The notes below the pieces were generated by a model that made no database searches, was not told the origin of the DNA, and saw only the letters and a list, made by a program, of their open reading frames with translations. A stretch of 59,868 nt of DNA from JAKQHY01 sp034429475 (GTDB lineage Bacteria; Chloroflexota; Anaerolineae; B4-G1; SLSP01). The translations under genes were made by a program, and so were the position numbers. Position 1 is the stretch's first letter; every line of letters starts with the position of its first letter. Shown piece after piece: positions 17,929-27,088 of the stretch. The stretch spans positions 1-59,868 of the forward strand of contig DAOUGD010000095.1 of assembly GCA_034429475.1 (NCBI GenBank), in the 5' to 3' direction.

Positions 17929-17956
17929 AGTATAGACGGGAGGCGTTAGACTGCAA
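17929..17956 (-). promoter_or_regulatory. Promoter of the receiver gene, giving a leaderless mRNA
   Basis: Read on the - strand: -35 TTGCAG (17951-17956), a 16-nt spacer and -10 TATACT (17929-17934). The predicted first base of the transcript falls on or next to the ATG (17920-17922). Confidence 0.55.
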
Positions 17957-18015
17957 AGTGCTATCTTTCACACCGCAAACGGATAGGTGACGGGAAAAAC
18001 TGCGTGTAGCACGTT

Positions 18016-18043
18016 TTGACTTTGCCCTAAAATCGTTTACAAT
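18016..18043 (+). promoter_or_regulatory. Promoter of the EF-G2 gene
   Basis: -35 TTGACT (18016-18021), a 16-nt spacer and -10 TACAAT (18038-18043). The transcript would begin near 18050 and carry a leader of about 80 nt. Confidence 0.7.
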
Positions 18044-18070
18044 ATCATTCCGTGAACATAAAGTCGCTAG

Positions 18071-18090
18071 ACGGCCTCCGGGCCGTTTTT
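18071..18090 (+). terminator. Terminator-like hairpin in the EF-G2 leader
   Basis: ACGGCC (18071-18076), loop TCCG, GGCCGT (18081-18086), then TTTT. It lies between promoter and start codon, so it can only be an attenuator or a leader structure and not the end of another gene on this strand. Confidence 0.55.
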
Positions 18091-18128
18091 GTGTGTTATT
18101 ATTTAAACATTGAGGAGGAACGACATCC

Positions 18129-20198
18129 ATGAAAGAATATACCACACAGAAGATACGTAACATTGCCTTGATCGGCCACGGTAGCTCCGGCAAGACGACG
18201 CTAACCGAGGGGCTGCTGTTTTACAGCAAGGCAATCAATCGGCGGGGGGCGGTAGCGGACGGCACGACGGTGATGGACTTTGACGAAGAGGAGGTTCGCC
18301 GGCACATTTCGTTGAGCACGGCGATGGCGCCCATTGAGTGGAAAGACTGCAAGATCAACGTATTGGATACACCCGGTTACACTGACTTTATCGGTGAAGT
18401 GCGCAGCGCATTGCGGGTAGCCGACCTGGCTTTGTCGGTGGTGGATGCCGCTGCGGGCGTCGAGGTCGGCACGGAGTTGACGTGGGGCTACGCCACGGAG
18501 GAGCAGATGCCGCGTGCGGTGCTGATCAACAAGATGGACCGCGAAAACGCCAATTTCGACCGCACGCTGGCCTCGTTGGTGCAGACCCTGGGCGCGCAAT
18601 TCCTGCCGCTGATGCTGCCGGTGGGCGCACAGGCGGATTTCGCGGGCGTGGTCAATTTGTTGGATATGAAAGCGTACATGGGCCCGAAGTGCGAGCCGGC
18701 GGCTATTCCGGCGGCCCTGGCCGATCAGGTGGAAGAATTCCGTACCAAGATCATCGAAGCGGCGGTAGAAGCCGACGAGTCGCTGATGGAGAAGTATTTC
18801 GCCGATGAGCCGCTATCTGCCGAGGAGATTTTGGGCGGACTGCGCCAGGTGATTGCCAACGGCAGCTACGTCCCGGTGATGGTGGGCGCGGGGGGTTCAG
18901 ACAATGTGGGGTTGGATGCCTTGCTGGATATGCTGTTGCAGGTAGCCCCTGCCCCTTGTGATCGTTCCTTCGCGGCGCAGGGGGCCACCGGGGAGGAAAC
19001 GCTGGCCGTTTCCGACGCTTCGCCGCTGGCCGTGTTGGTTTTCAAGACCATGGCGGATCCGTATGTGGGTAAATTGACGTATTTCCGCATTTACGGCGGC
19101 AGCATCCACTCAGGGGACACGCTCTACAATGCCCGCGCCGAGCAAGATGAACGCCTGGGCCAGACCTTTGTGATGCGCGGGAAAGAGCAAATCTACGTTG
19201 AACAGCTCCATGCCGGCGATATTGGCACGGTCGCCAAGATGAGCGCGGCGTTGACTGGCGACACGTTGTGCGCCAAAGACCGCAAGCTCACCCTGCGTGG
19301 GCCGATTTTCCCCACGCCGTTGTACAGCGTCGCGATTATGCCCAGCACCAAGGCCGATACGGCCAAGATGGGTTCGACGTTGACCCGCATTTGCGAGGAA
19401 GACCCCACGTTGCAGTGGCGGCAGGACCCGACAACCCACGAGACGGTGCTGGCCGGTATGGGCGACGCCCATGTGGACACGGCGGTGCGCCGCGCGCAAT
19501 CGCGCTTCAAGGTGGGGTTGGAAGCGCATACGCCCAAAGTTCCTTATCTGGAGACCGTGACCGCCGCGAATACGGCGCAATACCGCCACAAGAAGCAGAC
19601 GGGTGGGGCCGGGCAGTTCGCCGAAGTGCATATGCGCGTCGAACCGCTGCCGCGCGATACGGGCTTCCAGTATGCGTGGGAGGTCTTTGGCGGGCGCATT
19701 TCTTCGTCCTTCCAACCCTCGATTGAGAAGGGTATCAAGTCAGTGCTGGGGCAGGGGGTGATTGCCGGGTATCCGATTGTGGACATCCTGGTGGCGATCA
19801 CCGATGGCAAGGAGCACCCGGTAGACTCCAAAGACATCGCCTTCCAAATTGCCGGGCGGGAAGGGTTCAAACAGGCTTTCCTGGGCGCCAAGCCGGTGCT
19901 GTTGGAGCCGATTTACACCTTCAAGGTCACGGTGCCGGACGAATTTGCCGGCGCGGTGATGTCGGACTTAAACACGCGGCGCGCGCGGGTGCAGGGGATC
20001 GATCAAGCTGGCACCAAGGCCATCATCACAGCGACCGCGCCGTTGGCCGAGATGCTGCAATATGCGACCAATCTGCGCGCTATCACGCAGGGGCGGGGCC
20101 TCTTTGCGATGGAATTGTCGCACTATGATGTGGTTCCGGCGCATCTCGTCCAAGAGATTATGGCGCAGGCGAAGAAAGCTACTGAAGAGGAAGAGTAA
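18129..20198 (+). CDS. Elongation factor G-like GTPase (EF-G2 type)
   Basis: A 689-residue translational GTPase with the five-domain layout of EF-G. G1 is GHGSSGKT (16-23), G3 VLDTPGYTDF (79-87) and G4 NKMD (about 136-139). In canonical EF-G, G3 reads DTPGHVDF with a catalytic His; here Tyr84 replaces it, and G1 is shorter, both typical of EF-G-like paralogs (EF-G2). Domain IV/V sequences (KKQTGGAGQFAEVHMR, YPIVDILVAITDG) are conserved. It probably acts in translocation or ribosome recycling beside a canonical EF-G encoded elsewhere; its exact role is not certain. GAGGAGG lies upstream of the ATG. Confidence 0.9.
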   Translation: MKEYTTQKIRNIALIGHGSSGKTTLTEGLLFYSKAINRRGAVADGTTVMDFDEEEVRRHISLSTAMAPIEWKDCKINVLDTPGYTDFIGEVRSALRVADLALSVVDAAAGVEVGTELTWGYATEEQMPRAVLINKMDRENANFDRTLASLVQTLGAQFLPLMLPVGAQADFAGVVNLLDMKAYMGPKCEPAAIPAALADQVEEFRTKIIEAAVEADESLMEKYFADEPLSAEEILGGLRQVIANGSYVPVMVGAGGSDNVGLDALLDMLLQVAPAPCDRSFAAQGATGEETLAVSDASPLAVLVFKTMADPYVGKLTYFRIYGGSIHSGDTLYNARAEQDERLGQTFVMRGKEQIYVEQLHAGDIGTVAKMSAALTGDTLCAKDRKLTLRGPIFPTPLYSVAIMPSTKADTAKMGSTLTRICEEDPTLQWRQDPTTHETVLAGMGDAHVDTAVRRAQSRFKVGLEAHTPKVPYLETVTAANTAQYRHKKQTGGAGQFAEVHMRVEPLPRDTGFQYAWEVFGGRISSSFQPSIEKGIKSVLGQGVIAGYPIVDILVAITDGKEHPVDSKDIAFQIAGREGFKQAFLGAKPVLLEPIYTFKVTVPDEFAGAVMSDLNTRRARVQGIDQAGTKAIITATAPLAEMLQYATNLRAITQGRGLFAMELSHYDVVPAHLVQEIMAQAKKATEEEE

Positions 20199-20225
20199 TT
20201 CTCTCAATCGGTCTATCGAAACAGG

Positions 20226-20263
20226 ACGCGGGTCGGAGTAGTCTCCGGCCCGCGTTTTATTTT
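20226..20263 (+). terminator. Intrinsic terminator after EF-G2
   Basis: ACGCGGGTCGGAG (20226-20238), loop TAGT, CTCCGGCCCGCGT (20243-20255), then TTTATTTT. The 13-bp stem has one G:U-type pair. It lies between convergent genes. Confidence 0.85.
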
Positions 20264-20290
20264 GTGGTTTTCGTGGTTTTAGAGGCCTGC

Positions 20291-21457
20291 TCAGGGAGCC
20301 TCTGCCTCGGTCTCGGCCGGGGCAATGCGGGTCGCAAATTGACTCCGGCCGTCTTGTACCTTGAGCAGAACCACTTCTTTGAGCGGGTTGTGGGCGGCGT
20401 CAAAGCGCAACGGGCCGCTGACGGTTTCAAAGGTCATTTCTTCCAGTGCTCTGGCGACATCCTGGGGGACGAAGTCGCCGGCTTGCGTGATGGCCGCGAG
20501 CAAGATGTTGGTGGCGTCGTAGGCCAGCGTCGCAATGGCGTCGGGCGGGACGATGTAGCGCGCTTCGTAGGTTTGCACCCATCGTTGCACTTCTGCCCGC
20601 GACTCCTGGGGGTAGTAATGCGTGGGGAAGTAGCTGTTATCCACACTGTTTAGAGCTAGGTTGGGCGAATCCCAACCATCGCTTCCCAGAATGACTTGGA
20701 ACATACCGAAGGTGCGCGCTTGCTGGCCCAGACGGTTGATCACATTGGCGTAACCGGGCATGTAGAGCACTTCCGGGCTTTCATCGCGGATGGCGACCAG
20801 CGTATCGAAGAAGACCTCGGCGTCTGGTTCGTAAGTTTTACGGATGACAATTTCTCCGCCGCCGGCCTTGAAGGTCGCTTCGAAGGCGTCGGCCAGTGTG
20901 TTGCCATACACGCTGTCCTCGGCGGAGAGGATGGCGGCCTTTTTGACGTTGAGCTGGGTAAGAGCGAAACGCGCCATGACCTCACCTTGCACCGGATCGG
21001 CGAAGGGGACGCGAAAGACCAACGGGCGCACCTCTCCTTCCACATCCAGCGTCAAATCGAGGTTGACGGCGGCGTGGGTGATTTGGAGGGTGGCGTTATC
21101 GGAGGCAATTTGCGCAACGCCTTCCGATTCATTCGCGCAGACGGCCCCGACAATGAAGCGCGCGCCGTCTGCGGCGATGGCGCGTTGGGTCGCCTCGCGC
21201 GCCGTCTGGTAATCGCACGCGCCATCTTCCAGCACCACCTGGATCGTGCGGCCCAGGACGCCGCCACGTTGGTTCCATTCCTCGACGGCCAGGACCACGC
21301 CGTTGTGGGTGGCGGTTCCCAGGGACTCATACTCGCCGGCCAGCGGGGCAATGACAGCCAGTTTGAAGACGCCACCGTCTTCCTCTGTTTCCGATTCACA
21401 GGCTGCCAGGAGACACAGCAGCAGGCACAAACAGATGACTTGATCCATTCTTCGCAT
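20291..21457 (-). CDS. Branched-chain amino acid ABC transporter binding lipoprotein (distal copy)
   Basis: A 388-residue exported substrate-binding protein of the LivJ/LivK (type I periplasmic-binding) family. The signal peptide CLCLLLCLLAAC ends in a lipobox Cys. The mature part has the family pattern FKLAVIAPLAGEYESLG, AVEEWNQRGGVLGR, and VLYMPGYANVINRLGQQA in the second lobe. The ATG at 21457 has AAGGA nine bases upstream. It is the last gene of the Liv operon and the second binding protein in it; it is clearly diverged from the one at 25747, so the ligand may differ. Ligand identity cannot be read from the sequence. Confidence 0.9.
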   Translation of the reverse strand: MRRMDQVICLCLLLCLLAACESETEEDGGVFKLAVIAPLAGEYESLGTATHNGVVLAVEEWNQRGGVLGRTIQVVLEDGACDYQTAREATQRAIAADGARFIVGAVCANESEGVAQIASDNATLQITHAAVNLDLTLDVEGEVRPLVFRVPFADPVQGEVMARFALTQLNVKKAAILSAEDSVYGNTLADAFEATFKAGGGEIVIRKTYEPDAEVFFDTLVAIRDESPEVLYMPGYANVINRLGQQARTFGMFQVILGSDGWDSPNLALNSVDNSYFPTHYYPQESRAEVQRWVQTYEARYIVPPDAIATLAYDATNILLAAITQAGDFVPQDVARALEEMTFETVSGPLRFDAAHNPLKEVVLLKVQDGRSQFATRIAPAETEAEAP

Positions 21458-21513
21458 AGGTGGCAATCCTTCAGCAAAAGCGGGAGGCCAGCCCTCCCGC
21501 TCTCGTTGTACGC

Positions 21514-22227
21514 TTAGTCGCCGCCCAGGTAGGCGGCGCGCACACGCGGGTTTTCGGACAGTTCGTGGGCGGTGCCTTCCAACTCAATGACGCCGGTCTC
21601 GATGACGTAACCCCGATTGGCGGCAGACAGGGCCATGTGCGCGTTTTGTTCTACCAGCAGGATGGTGACGCCCTGTTTGTTGATTTCCTGGATGATATCA
21701 AAAATCTCTTCCACCAGGATGGGCGCCAGGCCCATAGAGGGCTCGTCCATCAACAGGAGGTGCGGTTTCGCCATCAGCGCGCGGGCGACGGCCAGCATTT
21801 GCTGCTCGCCGCCGGAGAGCGTGCCGCCGGTTTGTTCCATGCGCTCTTTGAGGCGGGGGAACAGGTGGAAGACGTGCTCCATCGAGTCGGCGATTTCTTG
21901 CTTATTCTTGCGAGTAAACGCGCCCATTTCGAGGTTTTCGCGCACGGTCAGCGGGGCGAAGATGCGGCGACCTTCGGGAACGTGAATGAGTCCCCGTTGC
22001 ACGATGGCGCTGGCCTCGGCTCGCGTGATGTCCTGGTTATTGTAGGAGATCTGCCCGCTTTCCGCCGACTGGAGACCGGAAATGGTGCGCAAGGTAGTGG
22101 ATTTGCCGGCGCCATTCGCGCCGATGAGGGTGACGATCTCCCCCTCGTTGACGTGGAACGAGATGCCGTGCAGGGCGCGGATGGCGCCATAAGCAACGAT
22201 CAGGTTTTTGATTTCTAATAATGCCAT
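21514..22227 (-). CDS. livF: Branched-chain amino acid ABC transporter ATPase LivF
   Basis: One of two cytoplasmic ATPases of the Liv importer. Walker A is LIGANGAGKST (about 35-45), the signature loop LSGGEQQMLAVARAL (about 137-151) and Walker B LLLMDEPSMGLAP (about 157-169), where P-S-M-G-L is typical of LivF. The length of 237 residues is typical. It starts 10 nt after livG and is followed by the distal binding protein. Confidence 0.95.
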   Translation of the reverse strand: MALLEIKNLIVAYGAIRALHGISFHVNEGEIVTLIGANGAGKSTTLRTISGLQSAESGQISYNNQDITRAEASAIVQRGLIHVPEGRRIFAPLTVRENLEMGAFTRKNKQEIADSMEHVFHLFPRLKERMEQTGGTLSGGEQQMLAVARALMAKPHLLLMDEPSMGLAPILVEEIFDIIQEINKQGVTILLVEQNAHMALSAANRGYVIETGVIELEGTAHELSENPRVRAAYLGGD

Positions 22228-22237
22228 GGCTTATCTC

Positions 22238-23059
22238 CTACCGGGTGATCGCGGCCTGGCGTCCCAGGTACGCTTCGATGACTTGCGGATCGCTCCGCAC
22301 TTGGGCAGGCAGCCCCCGCGCGATAACCTCGCCGAAGTCCATCACAGTGAGCCATTCGCAGATGTTCATCACCAGCCGCATCCGGTGTTCCACCAGCAGC
22401 ACGGTCAGCTTGAAACGGTCGCGGATGAAGTGGATGAGTTCCATCAGTTCGTCAATTTCCTGGGGATTCATCCCGGCGGCCGGCTCATCCAGAATCAAGA
22501 GTTGGGGTTGCGCGGCCAGGGCGCGGGCAATTTCCAGGCGCCGCTGCAATCCGTAAGGCAAACTCCCCGCGCGATCGTTTTGCCGCTCCTCCAATCCAAA
22601 AATTGCCAGGAATTCCTGGGCGCGTTGGGTCATCTCCGCTTCCTTTTCGCGGAACCGCGTCGTGTGGAGGATGGAGTCCAGCAGGTTGTACCCGGCGTGC
22701 GGGTGGTAAGCAATGCGCACGTTGTCCAATACGGTGAGGTTGGCGAACAGGCGGATGTTCTGGAAGGTGCGCGCAATGCCCATCTGGATGATTTCGTGTG
22801 AGGGCGTCCCGACCAGTTCCACATCCTTGAAGCGAATGTGGCCCTGGCTGGCCTGGTAGACGCCCGTGATCAGGTTGAAGACGGTCGTTTTGCCGGCGCC
22901 GTTTGGCCCGATCAGCCCCACCAGTTCGCCGTGCCGCAGCGTCAGGTCAAAAGTGTGAACGGCGCGCAGGTTGCCGAAGAAGTGGGTCACTTCATCCACT
23001 TGCAAGACTACCGGGCGGGCTTCGACGTCCGACGGCAGTCCTTCAGGTCGTCCTTTCAT
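22238..23059 (-). CDS. livG: Branched-chain amino acid ABC transporter ATPase LivG
   Basis: The second Liv ATPase, 273 residues. Walker A is GLIGPNGAGKTTVFN (about 48-62); GLQRRLEIARAL is the signature region, in which the usual L-S-G-G reads L-P-Y-G, and LLILDEPAAGMNP is Walker B, both LivG traits. The N-terminus carries about 15 extra residues (MKGRPEGLPSDVEARP). The ATG overlaps the stop of livM (ATGA), so translation is coupled. Confidence 0.95.
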   Translation of the reverse strand: MKGRPEGLPSDVEARPVVLQVDEVTHFFGNLRAVHTFDLTLRHGELVGLIGPNGAGKTTVFNLITGVYQASQGHIRFKDVELVGTPSHEIIQMGIARTFQNIRLFANLTVLDNVRIAYHPHAGYNLLDSILHTTRFREKEAEMTQRAQEFLAIFGLEERQNDRAGSLPYGLQRRLEIARALAAQPQLLILDEPAAGMNPQEIDELMELIHFIRDRFKLTVLLVEHRMRLVMNICEWLTVMDFGEVIARGLPAQVRSDPQVIEAYLGRQAAITR

Positions 23060-24315
23060 GCGGTCACCTCCTCTGGTTTAGTTTCCTCCGTCTTACGCCT
23101 CGCGGGCAGCACCCGCCGCAGGTAGGGAAGTTCGTAGCGGCCCATCAGCCCTTCGGGGCGCAGGAGCATCATGACCAAGAGCACCAGGGGATAGATAACA
23201 AAGCGCCAGGTTTCGTAGCCGGCGGGCAGGTTACGCAGGACGCCTTCCAACAAAATAATCCATGCGAAGCCGGTGAACAGCGTGCCAGTCATACTGCCCA
23301 GGCCACCAAAGACTACTACGATAAGCGGGTCGAAGGATTTGATGAAGTTGAAGGATTGGGGGTGTAGGAATGCAACATCGTGGGCGCGCAGACCGCCAGC
23401 CAACCCGGCGAACACGCTGCCGACTACGAAAGCCAGCAATTTTGCATTGGCAACGTTGACCCCGACCAGTTGAGCCGCGCGCTCATCTTCGCGCACAGAA
23501 ATGATGGCGCGGCCGGTGCTGGAGTGGAGAAGGTTGCGCATCACCATCACCACCACCAACAGGCTGAAGAAGACCCAAGGCCATGTGGTCAATTTGGGAA
23601 CCGTCATCCCGCGTGCCCCTTGCATTTCGGGGAACGGCAGGATAGTGTCGGTGTTGTCGAGCAATACTTTGACGATGATGGTAAACCCTAAGGTGGAGAT
23701 GCCGAAATAGTCCGATCCCAGCTCCAAAACCGGGATGCCAAAAAGATAGCTGGCGATTCCGGCAATGCTCGCGCCGCCTATCAGCGCGCAGAAAAATACA
23801 ACTTGCCGCGAAATCTCTTTGGGAAGCGCCGATAGAACGGTTCCGGTGATCGCGCCAAGCGGTTGCGCCAGATACGATACAGTGATGGCAAAACAGAGAA
23901 TCGTGCCGAATAAATAGAAGAGGAAATGCGTCATCACACTGACGCGATAAAAGCGACGTAGAAATGCCCCAATCCCTATGTAACACAGCAGGGTCAGCAG
24001 CGCACCGCCCAACACCACGACAATCCCGGCCGGGTCCGCTTTAATATTCCAGCGATAGGTAATGTCGGCGGAGGTGTAGGCGCCGATGGCATAGAACCCA
24101 TATTGTCCCAATGAGAACTGTCCGTTGAAACCATAGATCAGGTTGAGGCCGAGGGCTAACATGGAGATGGTCGCCCCCCAGAAGATGATACCAACCCAGA
24201 AGTTGCCGAGAAGACCCGTACTGATGAAGATTTGGACGACCAGGAAGGCGACCAACCCGATTCCGATAAAGCCTACACTTTCTTTTTTCAAAAAAGTTAA
24301 TAATTTTGCTTGCAT
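23056..24315 (-). CDS. livM: Branched-chain amino acid ABC transporter permease LivM
   Basis: A 419-residue permease with about ten membrane helices. The segment LGLNLIYGFNGQFSLGQYGFYAIGAY (a long conserved region near 55-80, shown here only in part: NLIYGFNGQFSLGQ) and GTLFTGFAWIILLEG are family features, and EDERAAQLVGVNVANAKLLAF is the cytoplasmic coupling loop (EAA-like) that contacts LivF/LivG. It is longer than most LivM proteins because of inserted hydrophobic stretches around 85-180. It starts 9 nt after livH and overlaps livG by 4 nt. Confidence 0.94.
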   Translation of the reverse strand: MQAKLLTFLKKESVGFIGIGLVAFLVVQIFISTGLLGNFWVGIIFWGATISMLALGLNLIYGFNGQFSLGQYGFYAIGAYTSADITYRWNIKADPAGIVVVLGGALLTLLCYIGIGAFLRRFYRVSVMTHFLFYLFGTILCFAITVSYLAQPLGAITGTVLSALPKEISRQVVFFCALIGGASIAGIASYLFGIPVLELGSDYFGISTLGFTIIVKVLLDNTDTILPFPEMQGARGMTVPKLTTWPWVFFSLLVVVMVMRNLLHSSTGRAIISVREDERAAQLVGVNVANAKLLAFVVGSVFAGLAGGLRAHDVAFLHPQSFNFIKSFDPLIVVVFGGLGSMTGTLFTGFAWIILLEGVLRNLPAGYETWRFVIYPLVLLVMMLLRPEGLMGRYELPYLRRVLPARRKTEETKPEEVTA

Positions 24316-24324
24316 GGCAACCTC

Positions 24325-25632
24325 TTACACTTTCTCTGTCGGCGGTTCGCCGAAAATACCTTGTGGGCGCACCAGGAGCACAATAATCAATAGGGAAAAC
24401 ACGATCGCGTCGCGCATGGGGGTGGAAATATAACTGGCCGCCATTACTTCGGTCTGCCCCATGATGAGCGATCCGACCACGGCGCCGGGAACGCTGCCGA
24501 TGCCGCCGATTACCGCGGCCACAAAGGCCTTCAATCCGGGAATGATACCCATCAGGTGGTGTATTTGTTTGTAGGCGGTCGCGTAGAGAACCCCGGCAGC
24601 GCCGGCCAATCCTCCACCCAGCGCAAAAGTCAATGTGATGACGCCGTCCACGTTGATGCCCATCAGCCGCGCGGCGGGCTTATCGTAAGCGGCAGCGCGC
24701 ATAGCTTTCCCCACTTTGGTGCGGTTGACAATGTATTGCAGCAAGACTTGAAGCACGATAGAGGCGCTCATGATGACCAGGGACACATTGGAGGTGGAAA
24801 GGTCCCACACCTTGCCGTTGGTTTCGATGCGGATGCCGGCGAGGGTCAGTACTACGGCGATCAATCCACCCAGAAGCAGTCCAAATTGCAATACCGGATG
24901 TCGTTTGGCAACCTGCGCTTTGAGATTGCCTCTGCGCCCCATCCGGTTCAAGATGAGATAGGCGGCAATGGAAACAAGAAACACACCCCACGCTAATGCA
25001 ATGAGCACAGGGGAAATCTTGCCGGCGCTGTAAACTTCAATCTCAAAGGGGCGTGGATAGGTAATATAGTCGCTGCTGTAAACGAAGGGCAAAGCTCCGA
25101 AATACTCCAGGAAGAACGAGACGCCTACAGCCGTGATAAGCGCGGCGATGCGGGGCTTGCTGCGCAACGGACGGTAGGCGAAGCGCTCTACGGTGACGGC
25201 TAACCCCGATGACATCGCCATAGATGCCAGAATGACTGTCACCGTTCCGACCACGGTGGCAATTCCTACAGGGGCGTCAGGCCAAAATCGCAATGGCCAG
25301 CGATGCAATTCCAATGTAGATATTGTGTAAAAACTGGTAAAAGCTCCAATCATAAACACGTCGCCGTGAGCGAAGTTGATGAGTTTCACGATGCCATAAA
25401 TCATGGTATACCCCAGCGCGATCAGGGCGTAAATAAAGCCAAGTTGTAATCCATTGAGAACTTGCTGCGCAAAGATGCCCGGGTTTTCTTGTATTGTCTT
25501 TCCAAAGTTATACAAGACCCATAACCCTAACAGAACAGAAATTCCCTGACCAATGCGGTTCAGAATCATCCCGTCATAACGGCGATGCGTCTCTGGTTGA
25601 TTGGATGCAGAGTTGCTGTGTATTTTTTCCAT
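24325..25632 (-). CDS. livH: Branched-chain amino acid ABC transporter permease LivH
   Basis: A 435-residue permease. LQLGFIYALIALGYTMIYGI and INFAHGDVFMIGAF mark LivH; the coupling loop is VGKAMRAAAYDKPAARLMGI. Two insertions, near 170-200 and 235-275, make it longer than the usual 290-310 residues. The ATG at 25632 is fixed by GGAGGG four bases upstream; an upstream in-frame extension would run through the intergenic hairpin and is rejected. It pairs with LivM in the inner membrane. Confidence 0.93.
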   Translation of the reverse strand: MEKIHSNSASNQPETHRRYDGMILNRIGQGISVLLGLWVLYNFGKTIQENPGIFAQQVLNGLQLGFIYALIALGYTMIYGIVKLINFAHGDVFMIGAFTSFYTISTLELHRWPLRFWPDAPVGIATVVGTVTVILASMAMSSGLAVTVERFAYRPLRSKPRIAALITAVGVSFFLEYFGALPFVYSSDYITYPRPFEIEVYSAGKISPVLIALAWGVFLVSIAAYLILNRMGRRGNLKAQVAKRHPVLQFGLLLGGLIAVVLTLAGIRIETNGKVWDLSTSNVSLVIMSASIVLQVLLQYIVNRTKVGKAMRAAAYDKPAARLMGINVDGVITLTFALGGGLAGAAGVLYATAYKQIHHLMGIIPGLKAFVAAVIGGIGSVPGAVVGSLIMGQTEVMAASYISTPMRDAIVFSLLIIVLLVRPQGIFGEPPTEKV

Positions 25633-25648
25633 ACGTCCCTCCAAAAGA

Positions 25649-25685
25649 GAAAGCCAGGGCACACGCTCGGGTGGCCCCGGCTTTC
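25649..25685 (-). terminator. Attenuating hairpin between the binding protein and livH
   Basis: GAAAGCCAGGGCAC on the + strand (25649-25662) is complementary to GTGGCCCCGGCTTTC (25671-25685) apart from one unpaired base and one mismatch. On the - strand it is followed by TCTCTTTT and then the livH ribosome binding site. A second stem, GGCTCTT/AAGAGCC (25690-25696/25723-25729), stands before it. Such partial terminators usually let the binding protein be made in excess over the permeases. Confidence 0.6.
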
Positions 25686-25746
25686 GATTGGCTCTTACCG
25701 GGGAGATTTTCACACGGGTGACAAGAGCCTTTTTTTCATCACTTCT

Positions 25747-26877
25747 TTACGGATACAGTGTGGTATTCAGCTCGACTTTGCCGCCGGTGACGTGTAGAAT
25801 GAAAGCGGCTTTCACCGGGTTGTGCTGCGCGTCAAACGTGATCTTTCCTGAGACTACCTCGACTTCCATGCTGGCCATCGTCGCGGCAACCTTCACGGGA
25901 TCCTCGTTGCCGGTTTTTTCTATAGCCTGGAAGAGCAAGTTGGCCGCGTCATATGCCAGGGTCGCAAGCGCATCGGGCGTAGCTCCGTACTTGTCCTGGT
26001 ATTTCTTCACGAAGTCTTGCACGATCGGACGCGGGTCTGCCGGGGAGTAATGGTTGCTGAAATAGCCGCCGTCTACGACGGACTCGTCCAGGTCGGGAGA
26101 ATCCCAACCATCGCCGCCCATCATGACGGCGGTGATTCCTTTTTCCTTGGCCTGCGCGGCGATCAGATTGACTGTGGAATAATAATCCGGTGTGTAGAGA
26201 ATGTCGGGGTTGGCGTCCTTGACTTTGGTTAGGATCGCGCTGAAATCCGAGTCTTCGGCGGTGTAGGTTTCCCAAACCACCACTTTCCCGCCGGCAGCCT
26301 CAAAAGCGTCACGGAAGTATCCGCCCAGGCCCAACACATAGTCGTTCCCCTGATCTACCATGATGGCGGCCGTCTTAGCGCCTAGACTCTCGATGGCGAA
26401 TTTCGCCGCTGACCCGCCTTGCCAGTCATCCGTGAAGCAGGCGCGGAAGACGGTTGGTTTGGTCTGGCCATTCTCGAAGGTCAATTTGGGGTTGGTGGAG
26501 GTCGGGCTGATTTGCAAGATGTTCTTGGCAACGGCAATATTTGAAATTGGAATGGAGGCGCTGGAGCAGACCTCGCCGATGATAAATTTCACGCCGTCCT
26601 GGTCAATGACCTTATTGGCGGCGCTGACGGCGGCATCGGCATTGCACTGGCTGTCTTCCACGACCGCTTCAATCTGCTTGCCATTCACGCCACCTTTTTT
26701 ATTCCATTCCTCAATGGCCAGCTCGGCGCCTTCACGGGTGGACTTACCGAAGGTAGCGACGTCCCCACTCAGGGGGGCCAGGATGGCGACCTTGACGGTC
26801 TTCCCGCCGCCGCCGCAGGCTGTCAATGCAAAGATAGACAGCAGTACAGCTAAACTTACAAAAATTCGGGTACGCAT
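25747..26877 (-). CDS. Branched-chain amino acid ABC transporter binding lipoprotein (proximal copy)
   Basis: A 376-residue exported binding protein, first gene of the Liv operon. The signal peptide VSLAVLLSIFALTAC gives a lipobox Cys followed by GGGG. The family pattern KVAILAPLSGDVATFGKST, AIEEWNKKGGVNGKQI and FIIGEVCSSASI is clear, as is DAFEAAGGKVVVWETY in lobe 2. GGAGG lies before the ATG at 26877. About 40% of residues seem shared with the distal copy (by eye). A strong promoter stands about 150 nt upstream. Confidence 0.93.
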   Translation of the reverse strand: MRTRIFVSLAVLLSIFALTACGGGGKTVKVAILAPLSGDVATFGKSTREGAELAIEEWNKKGGVNGKQIEAVVEDSQCNADAAVSAANKVIDQDGVKFIIGEVCSSASIPISNIAVAKNILQISPTSTNPKLTFENGQTKPTVFRACFTDDWQGGSAAKFAIESLGAKTAAIMVDQGNDYVLGLGGYFRDAFEAAGGKVVVWETYTAEDSDFSAILTKVKDANPDILYTPDYYSTVNLIAAQAKEKGITAVMMGGDGWDSPDLDESVVDGGYFSNHYSPADPRPIVQDFVKKYQDKYGATPDALATLAYDAANLLFQAIEKTGNEDPVKVAATMASMEVEVVSGKITFDAQHNPVKAAFILHVTGGKVELNTTLYP

Positions 26878-27025
26878 GTTTCTCCTCCTTGAGTTTTGAA
26901 TTGGCTTAGAATAAAATGGACGACTTAAATGATGAGTTTTTTTCACGTCAACCTTTCCATAAAACCTCCTTGGTTGTTTTGTCGGGTGTTCCGACTAACA
27001 AATTCCTGAACACTCGACATTCCTC

Positions 27026-27053
27026 ATTTTACAAATAACCCATCAAGTGTCAA
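27026..27053 (-). promoter_or_regulatory. Promoter of the Liv operon
   Basis: On the - strand: -35 TTGACA (27048-27053), a 16-nt spacer and -10 TAAAAT (27026-27031). The leader to the first gene is about 140 nt; no clear operator or riboswitch is visible in it. Confidence 0.7.
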
Positions 27054-27088
27054 ATGACTGCCCTCTAAGTTACTAATATCATCCAGAT

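Noticed and set aside
20258..20282. TGTGGTTTTCGTGGTTTT as another repeat array
   Set aside because: Only two units of nine are present, too few to separate from the T-rich terminator tail.
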